A DNA stretch of 37,321 nt from Ignavibacteriaceae bacterium (GCA_013042995.1 JABDPB010000074.1:1-37321); one strand, 5' to 3'. Positions 17,342 to 26,359 are shown, counted from the first letter of the stretch. Translations and numbers: made by a program. The notes: a model not told the origin generated them from the letters alone.

Positions 17342-19540
17342 ATGAGATACTTATTATGTTTTACTTTTTTTGCGATTCAATTCAATGTTGCAATCGGACA
17401 AACACTAACAGGGAGAGTATACGAAAAAGACAACAATGAAAATAAAATTCCCTTGATTGGAACTAACATTTATTGGTTAGGTACACAAACAGGGACTACT
17501 TCAGATGAAGAAGGTTACTTTGAGTTAGAGAAAGTTGATCCAGAAAAATTATCATTAGTTATTAGTTACATAGGTTATCAACCAGATACAGTGCAAGTAC
17601 CGATCAATCAGGATAGCATTGAAATAACTCTATCAGTTAACCGTGAATTGAAAGAAGTTGTTGTAACTGGAACATCTCTTTCAAAATTCATTGATGAACT
17701 AGATGCAAAACCAACTGAAATTATTACAAGTAAAGAACTGCTTAAAGCTGCATGCTGTAATCTTTCCGAAAGTTTTACGACCAATGCTAGTGTTGATATT
17801 CAGTTTCAGGATGCAGTTACAGGTGCAAAACAGATTCAACTATTGGGATTAGCCGGGACTTATACGCAAATCTTATTTGAGAATATTCCAACATTAAACG
17901 GTATAGCGAATACATTTGGATTGGGATATGTGCCAGGTCCCTGGATGACTTCAATCAGTATATCTAAAGGTGCTGCTTCCGTTGTCAATGGTTACGAATC
18001 AATTACAGGACAAATAAATATAGACTATAAAAAACCAGATGACATTGAAAGGTTTTATTTTAACGCATTTCAGAGTTCACATTTCAAAACAGATTTAAAT
18101 GCAAATGCTTCGGTTCATTTAAACGAAAACCTAAGTTCTATGCTTCTGGCACATACTGATTTTAATGTGAAAGCTCTGGATGACAACGGGGACTCTTTTG
18201 CAGATCAACCCAAAGTAAAACAATTTAATTTTTTAAACCGTTGGAAATATGAATCCTTTAATGGATTTCGTTCACAGTTTGGTATTCAAATATTAAACGA
18301 GGAGCGAAGAGGCGGACAAGTAACTACTGGAGGTCAAGGGCGTAGATATGAGATAAATATAGATTCTAAGCATATTGAAATGTTTGCTAAAAATGGATTT
18401 GTCTTTAGTGATGAACCGTACACAAGTTTAGGTTTAATTCTAAATGGACATATCCACGAACAGAATTCCTTATTTGGTTTAAGACAATACAACGCGGAGC
18501 AGAATTCTTTCTATTCAAATCTTTTATTTGAAACCCGTACAGAAGATGAAATTCATTCCTTAACTCTGGGCGGCAGTTATGTCTTCGATCAATATAAAGA
18601 AGAATTTGACAGCCTAAACTTTTTTAGAAAAGAATCCAGACCTGGATTATTTGTTGAATATAATTTTTCACCCTCAAATTTACTTTCCATTGTTCCCGGT
18701 GCAAGAGTAGATTTTCACAATTTATACGGGACATTCTTTACACCTAGAATGCATGTTAAATACAGGTTTGATGACAATACAACAATAAGATTATCTGCTG
18801 GGAAGGGGATAAGGTCTGTTAATCTTATTTCTGATAATCTGAAATATCTGGCTAGCTCAAGGAACTTTGTTGTAGTTGATAGACCGACATATGAAGAAGG
18901 CTGGAATTATGGTTTTAATCTAACTAGATATTTTTCAATTGATGACCGTGAAATGCGAATAACACTAGATTTTTATCGTACTGATTTTGTAAAACAAACG
19001 GTTGTTGATATTGATACTGATGTAAGACAAGTTAGGTTTTATAATTTGAACGGTAAATCGTATTCCAATAATTATCAAATAGAACTTGCTTATCAATTAA
19101 TTCCAAGGTTAGATATTTCAGCAGCTTTCAGATATTCAGATGTAAAAACTCAATACGATAAACAATTTTTAATTAAACCACTTTTGAGTAAGTATAAATT
19201 TTTGATTACTGCATCATATGTAAACGAACATCGTGATTGGTTTTTTGATACATCCTTTCTGCTAAACGGTAATGGCAGAATTCCGAGCACACAACAAAAT
19301 CCTGTCGAATATCAGAGACCTGAATCATTTTCTTCGTTCATAAATATTAATGCCCAGGTAACAAAAAAGATTAACATAGTGGATTTATATCTTGGAGTTG
19401 AAAATCTCTTAAACTACAGACAGGTTAGTCCAATAATTGCTGCAGATGATCCGTTTGGTGAGTATTTTGATGCATCGCTTGTTTGGGGACCAATAGAAGG
19501 AAGAAGATTTTACGCAGGTGTTAGATTAAGTATTCTATAA
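17342..19540 (+). CDS. TonB-dependent receptor with CarboxypepD_reg-like N-domain, probable metal uptake
   Basis: A 732-residue outer-membrane receptor: signal peptide (1-19), a CarboxypepD_reg-like domain (about 21-100), a plug (about 105-225) with V-V-V-T-G, I-S-I-S-K-G-A-A-S-V-V-N-G-Y-E-S-I-T-G-Q-I-N, and a barrel to the C-terminus. The plug carries vicinal cysteines C138-C139 in A-A-C-C-N-L-S-E-S-F, a feature of a receptor subfamily in Bacteroidetes found with small metal-binding proteins. The neighbours (Cys-rich protein, YHS domain, CDF transporters) point to a metal, perhaps copper; the substrate is not shown by sequence alone. Confidence 0.88.
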   Translation: MRYLLCFTFFAIQFNVAIGQTLTGRVYEKDNNENKIPLIGTNIYWLGTQTGTTSDEEGYFELEKVDPEKLSLVISYIGYQPDTVQVPINQDSIEITLSVNRELKEVVVTGTSLSKFIDELDAKPTEIITSKELLKAACCNLSESFTTNASVDIQFQDAVTGAKQIQLLGLAGTYTQILFENIPTLNGIANTFGLGYVPGPWMTSISISKGAASVVNGYESITGQINIDYKKPDDIERFYFNAFQSSHFKTDLNANASVHLNENLSSMLLAHTDFNVKALDDNGDSFADQPKVKQFNFLNRWKYESFNGFRSQFGIQILNEERRGGQVTTGGQGRRYEINIDSKHIEMFAKNGFVFSDEPYTSLGLILNGHIHEQNSLFGLRQYNAEQNSFYSNLLFETRTEDEIHSLTLGGSYVFDQYKEEFDSLNFFRKESRPGLFVEYNFSPSNLLSIVPGARVDFHNLYGTFFTPRMHVKYRFDDNTTIRLSAGKGIRSVNLISDNLKYLASSRNFVVVDRPTYEEGWNYGFNLTRYFSIDDREMRITLDFYRTDFVKQTVVDIDTDVRQVRFYNLNGKSYSNNYQIELAYQLIPRLDISAAFRYSDVKTQYDKQFLIKPLLSKYKFLITASYVNEHRDWFFDTSFLLNGNGRIPSTQQNPVEYQRPESFSSFININAQVTKKINIVDLYLGVENLLNYRQVSPIIAADDPFGEYFDASLVWGPIEGRRFYAGVRLSIL

Positions 19541-19582
19541 AATTTAAATAGTTATTAATCAACTTATAAAAAGGAGATAAAA

Positions 19583-19927
19583 ATGTTGAAACAAATCTTA
19601 TTTATATGTTCAATGGTAGTCCTGGTAAGCATCTTGACACTTGGGCAAGAAAATCCAGATAAAGAAAAGGAAGAAAATTCTCAAACTGAAGAAATTATGA
19701 CAAGTGATTCACTAGTGAAAAGTGAAGAATTACCAACAGAGATAGCCTGGAACAAAGTTTGCCCTGTTGAAGGTGGACCTGTAGAAGATGATACGCCCAC
19801 GGTTGAATACGATGGAAAATTGTACGGATTCTGTTGCCCTGGATGTGATACAGAATTTGCAAATAATCCAGAAAAGTATTCTAAAAATTTGAACGAAAGC
19901 GGCACTCGTTTCATAGGCAGAAAATAA
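19583..19927 (+). CDS. Exported YHS-domain protein
   Basis: A 114-residue protein with a signal peptide (about 1-21), an acidic linker rich in Glu and Lys, and a C-terminal YHS/TRASH-like domain: C60-P-V-E-G-G, then Y-D-G-K-L-Y-G-F-C84-C85-P-G-C88, and F-x-x-N-P-E-K-Y. YHS domains of this kind are associated with heavy-metal handling. A ribosome site AAGGAG lies at 19570-19575. It follows the TonB receptor by 42 bases and is closed by a strong terminator, so it probably ends the receptor transcript. Confidence 0.8.
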   Translation: MLKQILFICSMVVLVSILTLGQENPDKEKEENSQTEEIMTSDSLVKSEELPTEIAWNKVCPVEGGPVEDDTPTVEYDGKLYGFCCPGCDTEFANNPEKYSKNLNESGTRFIGRK

Positions 19928-19933
19928 ATCTGT

Positions 19934-19966
19934 AAAGGGATGCGAAATTGAGCATCCCTTTTTTTA
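19934..19966 (+). terminator. Rho-independent terminator after the YHS gene
   Basis: Stem AAAGGGATGC (19934-19943) with GCATCCCTTT (19952-19961), an 8-base loop, and a run of seven T residues (19959-19965). It ends the receptor-YHS unit just 11 bases before the next start codon. Confidence 0.92.
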
Positions 19967-19976
19967 TTTTAAAGTT

Positions 19977-20606
19977 ATGAATCACTGGATTAAAAAAGCA
20001 TTCATCCTCAGTCTTATTACGATCTTTTACAATATTGTCGAGGGTTTAATCTCTGTTTACTTCGGAGCAGGAGACGAGACTCTTGCATTGTTGGGATTTG
20101 GAGTTGATAGTTTTGTGGAAGTTATTTCAGGAATCGGTATAGCGCATTTAATCATTCGAATGAAATATTCTAAAGTGCAAAGCCGAGATGCTTTCGAAAA
20201 AACAGCACTTAAAGTAACAGGAACAGCCTTCTATCTTTTAACTGCCGGATTGGTTATTGGATCAGTTCTAATCATTATTAATGATGTGAAACCCGAAACC
20301 ACTATTCCGGGAATCATTATCGCAGCTATATCAATTGCTACAATGTACTGGCTGATGACATCAAAACTAAAAGTAGGAAAAGCATTAAACTCAGATGCAA
20401 TAATAGCAGATGCTAACTGCACAAAAACCTGTTTCTATCTTTCATTTATTCTACTTGCATCGAGTGGACTTTATGAGTTATTCAGTATAGCCTACTTCGA
20501 TATTTTAGGCTCGTTAGGAATAGCATATTTTGCATTTAAAGAGGGAAGAGAAGCATTTGAAAAAGTCCGCACAGGAAATTTACTATGCAATTGTGATGAG
20601 CATTGA
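19977..20606 (+). CDS. Short cation transporter, CDF-superfamily membrane domain only
   Basis: A 209-residue protein with about five to six membrane helices resembling the membrane half of cation diffusion facilitators, without the cytoplasmic dimerisation domain that full CDF proteins (about 300 residues) carry. F-G-V-D-S-F-V-E-V in the second helix stands for the usual D-x3-D metal site, as D-x3-E. The expected H-x3-D in the fifth helix is replaced by D-A-I-I-A-D-A-N-C-T-K-T-C. The C-terminus ends in L-L-C-N-C-D-E-H. The substrate is unknown; cysteines suggest a soft metal. No ribosome site is visible, and the terminator lies just upstream, so its promoter must overlap that region. Confidence 0.75.
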   Translation: MNHWIKKAFILSLITIFYNIVEGLISVYFGAGDETLALLGFGVDSFVEVISGIGIAHLIIRMKYSKVQSRDAFEKTALKVTGTAFYLLTAGLVIGSVLIIINDVKPETTIPGIIIAAISIATMYWLMTSKLKVGKALNSDAIIADANCTKTCFYLSFILLASSGLYELFSIAYFDILGSLGIAYFAFKEGREAFEKVRTGNLLCNCDEH

Positions 20607-20651
20607 GAACCTGTTTCAGAAACAAAAATTGTGAAATAGAATTTGCTAAAT

Positions 20652-21557
20652 ATGTCTCAGCATAATCATAATCATACAACTTCCAACACTCAGAATTTCA
20701 ACAAGGCTTTTGCAATTGGAATTATTCTGAACTCAATCTACATCGTGGTTGAAGTTGTATATGGATTAATTATTAATTCAATGGCACTACTTGCAGATGC
20801 TGGTCACAATTTTAGTGATGTTCTTGGATTAATGCTTGCTTGGGGTGCAGCATATCTTGCAAAAACAGCTGCCACGGAAAAACGAACTTACGGCCTGAGA
20901 AAATCAACAATCCTTGCTGCTCTATTCAACGCAATTATTTTAATGATTGCTGTTGGTGCAATTACAATTGAAGCAATTCGTAAATTAATTTATCCTGATC
21001 CTGTGCAGGGGCAAACAATAATGATTGTTGCTGGAATTGGTTTTATTATTAATGCCATAACAGCATTGCTATTCATAAAAGGAAGAAAAAAAGATCTGAA
21101 TATTAAAGGTGCTTTTCTGCATATGGCTGCCGATGCTGGTGTTTCACTTGGAGTTGTAGCTGCAGGTTTTATTATCTACTCAACCGGCTGGCTTTGGGTT
21201 GATCCTGCCATTAGTTTGATTATAGTTTTAGTTATCACTATCGGAACCTGGGGATTGCTGAAAGATTCTTTTCGTCTTTCTGTGGATGCCGTTCCTAAAG
21301 AGATTGATTTGAAGCAAGTAGAAAAATATCTTGAATCAATTGATGGAGTTAAAGAGGTGCACGATCTTCATGTTTGGGCAATGAGCACAACGGAAATTGC
21401 ATTAACGGCGCATCTCGTTATTCCTGGGGAAACGAAGAATGATTTCTTCTTGAAAGAAATTTGTGGTGAACTTCAAAATAAATTTGGGATTGTGCACTCA
21501 ACCATTCAAATCGAAAAGTCCGCACAGAATGCAACCTGTGAACATCACAATGTTTGA
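20652..21557 (+). CDS. CDF family cation efflux transporter, CzcD/ZitB-like
   Basis: A 301-residue zinc/cobalt/cadmium-type efflux protein. The His-rich N-terminus (M-S-Q-H-N-H-N-H) precedes six helices with the metal sites H-N-F-S-D in helix 2 and H-M-A-A-D in helix 5, then a C-terminal cytoplasmic domain (V-K-E-V-H-D-L-H-V-W-A-M) typical of CzcD. It would export divalent metal from the cytoplasm in exchange for protons. The ATG at 20652 is preferred to the in-frame TTG at 20643. It lies 45 bases after the short CDF gene, probably in the same transcript. Confidence 0.92.
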   Translation: MSQHNHNHTTSNTQNFNKAFAIGIILNSIYIVVEVVYGLIINSMALLADAGHNFSDVLGLMLAWGAAYLAKTAATEKRTYGLRKSTILAALFNAIILMIAVGAITIEAIRKLIYPDPVQGQTIMIVAGIGFIINAITALLFIKGRKKDLNIKGAFLHMAADAGVSLGVVAAGFIIYSTGWLWVDPAISLIIVLVITIGTWGLLKDSFRLSVDAVPKEIDLKQVEKYLESIDGVKEVHDLHVWAMSTTEIALTAHLVIPGETKNDFFLKEICGELQNKFGIVHSTIQIEKSAQNATCEHHNV

Positions 21558-21669
21558 AAATATTTACTCATCAAGGCTTATCTACTTATAGTCAAAACTT
21601 TTAAAAATCTGAGAATTATTATTCTTAAATTTACCGCATAATTTTCCTCTGATTTTTACGGAGAACCTG

Positions 21670-22992
21670 ATGAAAGACACACCAATCAATTTCGAAATTG
21701 TAAAAGAAAAAATCAATCAAAGCAAAATTGAAAATGTTGGAAGAGCTTCCATTCGTGAAATAAAAAAATTAATTGATGATATTGAAAAAGAAACAGGTGA
21801 AAAATTTGTCCGGATGGAAATGGGTATCCCTGGCCTTCCAGCTTCCGAAAAAGGTGTTGAAGCTGAAATAAATGCACTCAGAAAAGGAGTTGCAAACACT
21901 TATCCTGATATTCAGGGAATACCGCAATTTAAAGACGAGGTATCAAGATTTGTAAAATTTTTTTTGGATGTAGATGTTGATCCGGAGGGATGCATACCTA
22001 CAGTCGGTTCTATGCAGGGAAGCTTTGCCGCTTTTATTACAACAAGCAGAATGTATGAAAAGCAGGATAGAATTCTCTTTCTCGATCCCGGCTTTCCTGT
22101 TCACAAACAACAGCTTCAGGTCTTAGGACAGAAGTGGGAAACTTTTGATGTTTACAATTACCGCGGTGAAAAACTTAGAGATAAGTTAGAATCGTTTCTT
22201 TCTAAAGAAAATATATGTGCTCTTCTCTATTCAAATCCAAACAACCCATCTTGGATTTGTTTTACTGAAAAAGAGTTGAAAATAATTGCAGAACTTGCGG
22301 ACAAATACAATGTTGTTGTGCTGGAAGATCTTGCATATATAGCCATGGATTTTAGAAAAGAACTGTATCACCCTGGCAAGCCACCCTACCAGGCAACGGC
22401 CGCACGTTACACCGATAATTACATTCTTTTTATTTCAAGTTCAAAAGCCTTCAGCTATGCAGGACAAAGAATTGGAATGATGGCTGTCTCAAATAATCTT
22501 TTTGAAAAAAAATGCCCCGATCTAAAAAGATATTATAACACCGATCTCTTCGGCAGAGCAATGATTTTTGGAACAGTTTACGCTTTAAGTGCTGGCGTTA
22601 CACACTCTGCGCAGTATGCGGTTGCTGCAATGTTAAAAGCAGCAAACGACGGTGAGTTCAATTTTGTTGAAGTTGTGAAAGAGTACGGCGAAAAAGCAAA
22701 AATTATGAAAAAGCTTTTTACCGAAAACGGTTTTTATATCGTTTACGATAAGGATGAAAACGATCCTATTGCAGATGGATTTTATTTTACTTTTGCATAT
22801 CCCGGTTTTTCGGGAGATGAGCTTCTTAAAGAAATGCTTTACTACGGTATAAGCGCAATAACACTTGCAATTACCGGAAGTGAGAGATTGGAAGGAATAC
22901 GTGCCTGCGTTTCATTAATTCAACGGAATCAATTTCCCGATCTTGAATACCGTTTGAAAAAATTTAATGAACACCATTCAATTAAAATTTAA
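21670..22992 (+). CDS. Class I/II pyridoxal-phosphate aminotransferase
   Basis: A 440-residue fold-type I enzyme. S-S-S-K259-A-F-S-Y-A-G-Q-R contains the Schiff-base lysine, S-N-P-N-N-P holds the cofactor-binding Asn, and E-D-L-A-Y (Asp220) contacts the pyridine nitrogen. The amino-acid substrate is unclear; the protein is slightly longer than the typical 390-400 because of the N-terminal helix region before R-M-E-M-G-I-P-G. It stands alone after a 112-base gap holding a TTTACCGCAT motif (21630-21639) that recurs before the next gene. Confidence 0.85.
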   Translation: MKDTPINFEIVKEKINQSKIENVGRASIREIKKLIDDIEKETGEKFVRMEMGIPGLPASEKGVEAEINALRKGVANTYPDIQGIPQFKDEVSRFVKFFLDVDVDPEGCIPTVGSMQGSFAAFITTSRMYEKQDRILFLDPGFPVHKQQLQVLGQKWETFDVYNYRGEKLRDKLESFLSKENICALLYSNPNNPSWICFTEKELKIIAELADKYNVVVLEDLAYIAMDFRKELYHPGKPPYQATAARYTDNYILFISSSKAFSYAGQRIGMMAVSNNLFEKKCPDLKRYYNTDLFGRAMIFGTVYALSAGVTHSAQYAVAAMLKAANDGEFNFVEVVKEYGEKAKIMKKLFTENGFYIVYDKDENDPIADGFYFTFAYPGFSGDELLKEMLYYGISAITLAITGSERLEGIRACVSLIQRNQFPDLEYRLKKFNEHHSIKI

Positions 22993-23015
22993 AAACTAAT
23001 CATAATTGATTTATC

Positions 23016-23032
23016 TTTACCGCATTGGTAAA
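23016..23032. repeat. Inverted repeat TTTACC-GCATT-GGTAAA upstream of PTS IIA gene
   Basis: Perfect 6-bp arms around 5 bases, overlapping a TATCTT -10-like box (23012-23017). The left part, TTTACCGCAT, also occurs at 21630-21639 upstream of the aminotransferase. It could be an operator or simply part of a promoter consensus in this genome. Confidence 0.4.
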
Positions 23033-23067
23033 TTCACGTACGAAATTTTAATCCTGAAAATACAGAT

Positions 23068-23538
23068 ATGAAAGTCACTCAATTATTAGAACAGAAATTT
23101 ATCCTTAAAGAATTTAAGGAAGAAAAAAAAGAAGATATAATTAACGAACTGATTAATCTTTTTAAGGATGATCCGCGTGTTACTAATCTTAATGATGTGA
23201 AAACTTGTGTTCTTGAACGTGAAAAAATTATGTCTACAGGCGTTGGAAAGGGATTTGCAATTCCTCACGGTAAAACAAATTCTATAAATGAAATAATAGC
23301 AGCATTTGGTAAATCAGAAAAGCCTATCTATTACGATGCACTCGATGGTGAACCTGTTCATCTTGTTTTTCTGCTTGTTGGAAAAGACGCTCTGGTTGGG
23401 AAACACATAAAACTTTTAAGTAGAATTTCGAGGATGATGAACAGCGATGAATTCCGTGAAAAACTGATCAATGCAAATGATGAAAAGGAAATTCTCAAAA
23501 TTTTTCATGATGAAGAACAAAACTTTCCTGATGTTTAA
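23068..23538 (+). CDS. PTS EIIA domain protein, PtsN/fructose type
   Basis: A 156-residue single-domain EIIA of the mannitol/fructose/nitrogen class. G-V-G-K-G-F-A-I-P-H67-G-K-T holds the phosphorylated histidine, and L-V-F-L-L-V-G and L-L-S-R-I-S-R are family segments. No EIIB or EIIC lies nearby, so a regulatory role of the PtsN kind is likelier than sugar transport. It precedes hisS by 11 bases and probably shares its transcript. Confidence 0.88.
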   Translation: MKVTQLLEQKFILKEFKEEKKEDIINELINLFKDDPRVTNLNDVKTCVLEREKIMSTGVGKGFAIPHGKTNSINEIIAAFGKSEKPIYYDALDGEPVHLVFLLVGKDALVGKHIKLLSRISRMMNSDEFREKLINANDEKEILKIFHDEEQNFPDV

Positions 23539-23549
23539 TAAAAATAGAA

Positions 23550-24809
23550 ATGATTAAATCTGTAACTGGTACAAAAGATATTCTTCCCTCCAATATTCCG
23601 CGCTGGAAATATTTAGAAAAAATTGTTGAGCAGGTATTTTCAGACTTCAACTATAAAGAAATTCGCACACCAGTATTTGAAGAGACCGCACTATTTGCTC
23701 GCAGCATTGGTGAAGAGACTGATATTGTTGGAAAAGAGATGTACACATTTAATGATAAAAGTGATACAAGCTTAACCTTAAAGCCTGAAATGACTGCAGC
23801 AGTTGTTCGTGCATATGTTGAGCATTCGCTTGGTACACAACAATCGCTAGTAAAATTATTTTATATCTCACCAATGTTTCGGCAGGAAAGACCACAAGCC
23901 GGGCGGTTCAGACAGTTTCATCAGTTCGGTGCAGAAGCAATTGGCAGCCCATCGCCTTTACTAGATGTGGAAATGATTCAGATCTCTTATGAAATTTTAA
24001 AATCACTCGGACTTAAAGATTTATCTGTAAAAATAAATTCACTCGGCACTCCTGAAACAAGAGAGCGCTACAAAAAGCTTCTCAAAAAGTTCTTAAAGGA
24101 TAAAAAGAATAAACTTTCTGAAGACAGTAGACGAAGATTCGATACAAATGTGCTCAGAATTTTTGACAGTAAAGTTGAATCCGATCAAAAAATATTAAAT
24201 GACGCTCCAAAACTGATCGATAATTTAGACGAAGAAAGTAAAAACGATTTTGAAATTGTAAAAGAACAGTTAAATAAATCCAATATTCCTTTTGAAATGG
24301 ATCCTTCTCTTGTAAGGGGATTGGATTACTACACAAAACTCACTTTTGAAATTATCAGCGGAAGCGTTGGGTCGCAAAATGCACTTTGCGGCGGCGGGAG
24401 GTACGATTTGCTGATTGAAAATCTTGGCGGCAAACCTACTCCCGCAACTGGCTTTGCAGCAGGTATTGAAAGAATTCTTCTCGCCTGCGAAAATGAAAGT
24501 AGTTTTTCTATCAATGAATCCGAAATAGATATTTATATAGTAAGGATTGATAAAGAACTTGAGGCTTTTGTAATTGATTTGGCATTGAAACTTCGAACCC
24601 GAAATATAAAAGTAGATTTTGATTATTTGCAGCGAAGCGTAAAAGCACAAATGCGTGAAGCTAACAAATCAAAAGCCCGTTTTGCAATATTTATGGGCGG
24701 CGAAGAATACCAACAAGGCAAGCTGAATTTGAAGAATATGCAAAATGGCAAAGAAGTGCTCATCCCTCTAAACTCACACGAAGAAATAATAAATCAAATA
24801 AAAGTTTAA
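23550..24809 (+). CDS. hisS: Histidyl-tRNA synthetase
   Basis: A 419-residue class II synthetase charging tRNA-His. Visible motifs are G-T-K-D-I-L-P near the start, motif 2 F-R-Q-E-R-P-Q-A-G-R-F-R-Q-F-H-Q-F, the histidine motifs L-V-R-G-L-D-Y-Y-T and G-G-G-R-Y-D-L-L, motif 3 A-T-G-F-A-A-G-I-E-R, and the C-terminal anticodon-binding domain. Length is normal. Its stop at 24807-24809 directly abuts the lgt start. Confidence 0.96.
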   Translation: MIKSVTGTKDILPSNIPRWKYLEKIVEQVFSDFNYKEIRTPVFEETALFARSIGEETDIVGKEMYTFNDKSDTSLTLKPEMTAAVVRAYVEHSLGTQQSLVKLFYISPMFRQERPQAGRFRQFHQFGAEAIGSPSPLLDVEMIQISYEILKSLGLKDLSVKINSLGTPETRERYKKLLKKFLKDKKNKLSEDSRRRFDTNVLRIFDSKVESDQKILNDAPKLIDNLDEESKNDFEIVKEQLNKSNIPFEMDPSLVRGLDYYTKLTFEIISGSVGSQNALCGGGRYDLLIENLGGKPTPATGFAAGIERILLACENESSFSINESEIDIYIVRIDKELEAFVIDLALKLRTRNIKVDFDYLQRSVKAQMREANKSKARFAIFMGGEEYQQGKLNLKNMQNGKEVLIPLNSHEEIINQIKV

Positions 24810-25616
24810 ATGTATCCAGAACTATTTAAGATTGGTTCACTAACGGTTTATAGTTTTGGCTTTATGCAGGTTGTTGGTGCTATTGCTGCAACGATTATTT
24901 TATATCTGGAAGCAAAACGAAAAGGACTAGATATTTATTATACTTTGGAAGTTCTTCTACTTTCAGTCTGTTCAATTTTGATTGGTGGCAAGCTTTTTTA
25001 CTTAATTGAAATCTGGAGCAGCTTTATAAAAAATCCTTTGCATTATGCGTTAAATTTTTCAGGCTCTACTTATTACGGCGGATTTATTCTCGGAACATTT
25101 GTTTTCTATCTTTATTTAAAGATAAAGAAAATTCCTTTTCTTTTTGCTGCCGATTCGGTTGCTCCCGCACTTCCGGTTACGTACGGCTTTGGAAGAATTG
25201 GTTGTCATCTTTCCGGTGACGGTTGCTATGGAATACCAACTGATCTTCCCTGGGGAACCAATTTTGAAAATGGTACAATGCCTCCATCTTTAATGTGCAG
25301 GAATACCGATGTTGCACAAGCATATCAAAATGGAATTGTACCGGATAATACACCGCTGCATCCAACTTCAGTTTACGAGGCTTTAGTTGCTGCCATAATA
25401 TTTATTATTTTGTGGAAAAGCCGGAAGAAAGACTGGGCAGATGGCAAACTGTTTGCACTTTATCTAATACTTTCATCGGCTGCACGTTTTCTAGTAGAGT
25501 TTATCCGTTTAAATCCTAGAATTTTGTTTGGATTATCGGAAGCGCAATTAATTGCAATCGTGTTAGGAACCGTTGGATTATTTGGTTTTTATAAATTAAG
25601 TAATAAAACAAGTTAA
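24810..25616 (+). CDS. lgt: Prolipoprotein diacylglyceryl transferase
   Basis: A 268-residue membrane enzyme that transfers diacylglycerol from phosphatidylglycerol to the lipobox cysteine of prolipoproteins, such as the cytochrome c and NosL in this window. About seven helices are present. The signature is G-R-I-G-C-H-L-S-G-D-G (Arg129; Asp137 where the classical motif has Glu), and H-P-T-S-V-Y-E-A-L lies further on. The start codon directly follows the hisS stop with no gap. Confidence 0.92.
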   Translation: MYPELFKIGSLTVYSFGFMQVVGAIAATIILYLEAKRKGLDIYYTLEVLLLSVCSILIGGKLFYLIEIWSSFIKNPLHYALNFSGSTYYGGFILGTFVFYLYLKIKKIPFLFAADSVAPALPVTYGFGRIGCHLSGDGCYGIPTDLPWGTNFENGTMPPSLMCRNTDVAQAYQNGIVPDNTPLHPTSVYEALVAAIIFIILWKSRKKDWADGKLFALYLILSSAARFLVEFIRLNPRILFGLSEAQLIAIVLGTVGLFGFYKLSNKTS

Positions 25617-25618
25617 CG

Positions 25619-26341
25619 ATGAATTTAATCATTGGAAGAAAACCTGTACTCGAAGCGTTAAATGCAGATGAAGAGATTGAGCAGGTTTACATTCTTTACG
25701 GGCAGCAGGGAGGGATTATAAATGCAATTCGAGTTGCTGCTAAAAAGCGGGGAATAAAATGCAACCAAATACCACTTGAGAAATTTAAATCATTTTCTCC
25801 AAGTAAAAATGCTCAGGGTGTAGTTGCGTTAAGGCAGGATTTCAAATTTTCTACACTTGATGAAATTCTTGCAGATTCAAAAAAAAGCTTCTTTCCATTA
25901 GTAATAATTTTAGATGAAATCCAAGATCCGCACAACGTCGGAGCCATTTTACGTTCAGCAGAATGTAGTGGTGTGGATAGTGTAGTTCTAACGAAACATC
26001 ACAGTGCTACAATTACGTCAACAGTTATAAAAGTTTCTGCTGGTGCAACTGAGCACTTAAAAATCTGCCAGGTTAATAATCTTTCACAGACAATTGATGA
26101 ATTAAAACAAAATGATTTTTGGATCGTTGGCTCATCTTTAAAGGATGCAAAGAATTACACTGAAGTTGATTACAAAATTCCGATTGCACTTATTGTTGGC
26201 AACGAGGAAAAAGGAATTAGAAAACTAACAGCAAGCAAATGCGATTTTTTAGTTAAAATACCTATGATTGGCAAATTACAATCCTTAAATGTTTCTGTTG
26301 CAACAGGAATACTTCTGTTCGAAATCTTGCGCCAACGATAG
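25619..26341 (+). CDS. rlmB: 23S rRNA 2'-O-methyltransferase, RlmB/TrmH family
   Basis: A 240-residue SPOUT methyltransferase with an N-terminal substrate-binding domain (G-R-K-P-V-L-E-A-L) and the three SPOUT motifs: D-E-I-Q-D-P-H-N-V-G-A-I-L-R-S-A, I-V-G-N-E-E-K-G-I, and I-P-M-I-G-K-L-Q-S-L-N-V-S-V-A. These fit RlmB, which methylates G2251 (E. coli numbering); a tRNA or other rRNA target cannot be excluded. It starts two bases after lgt, in the hisS-lgt-rlmB string. Confidence 0.88.
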   Translation: MNLIIGRKPVLEALNADEEIEQVYILYGQQGGIINAIRVAAKKRGIKCNQIPLEKFKSFSPSKNAQGVVALRQDFKFSTLDEILADSKKSFFPLVIILDEIQDPHNVGAILRSAECSGVDSVVLTKHHSATITSTVIKVSAGATEHLKICQVNNLSQTIDELKQNDFWIVGSSLKDAKNYTEVDYKIPIALIVGNEEKGIRKLTASKCDFLVKIPMIGKLQSLNVSVATGILLFEILRQR

Positions 26342-26359
26342 TTGAAATAAATCTCTCTA

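Noticed and set aside
24270-24650. 126-codon reading frame on the - strand inside hisS
   Set aside because: Shadow of a conserved hisS coding region; no recognisable motif.
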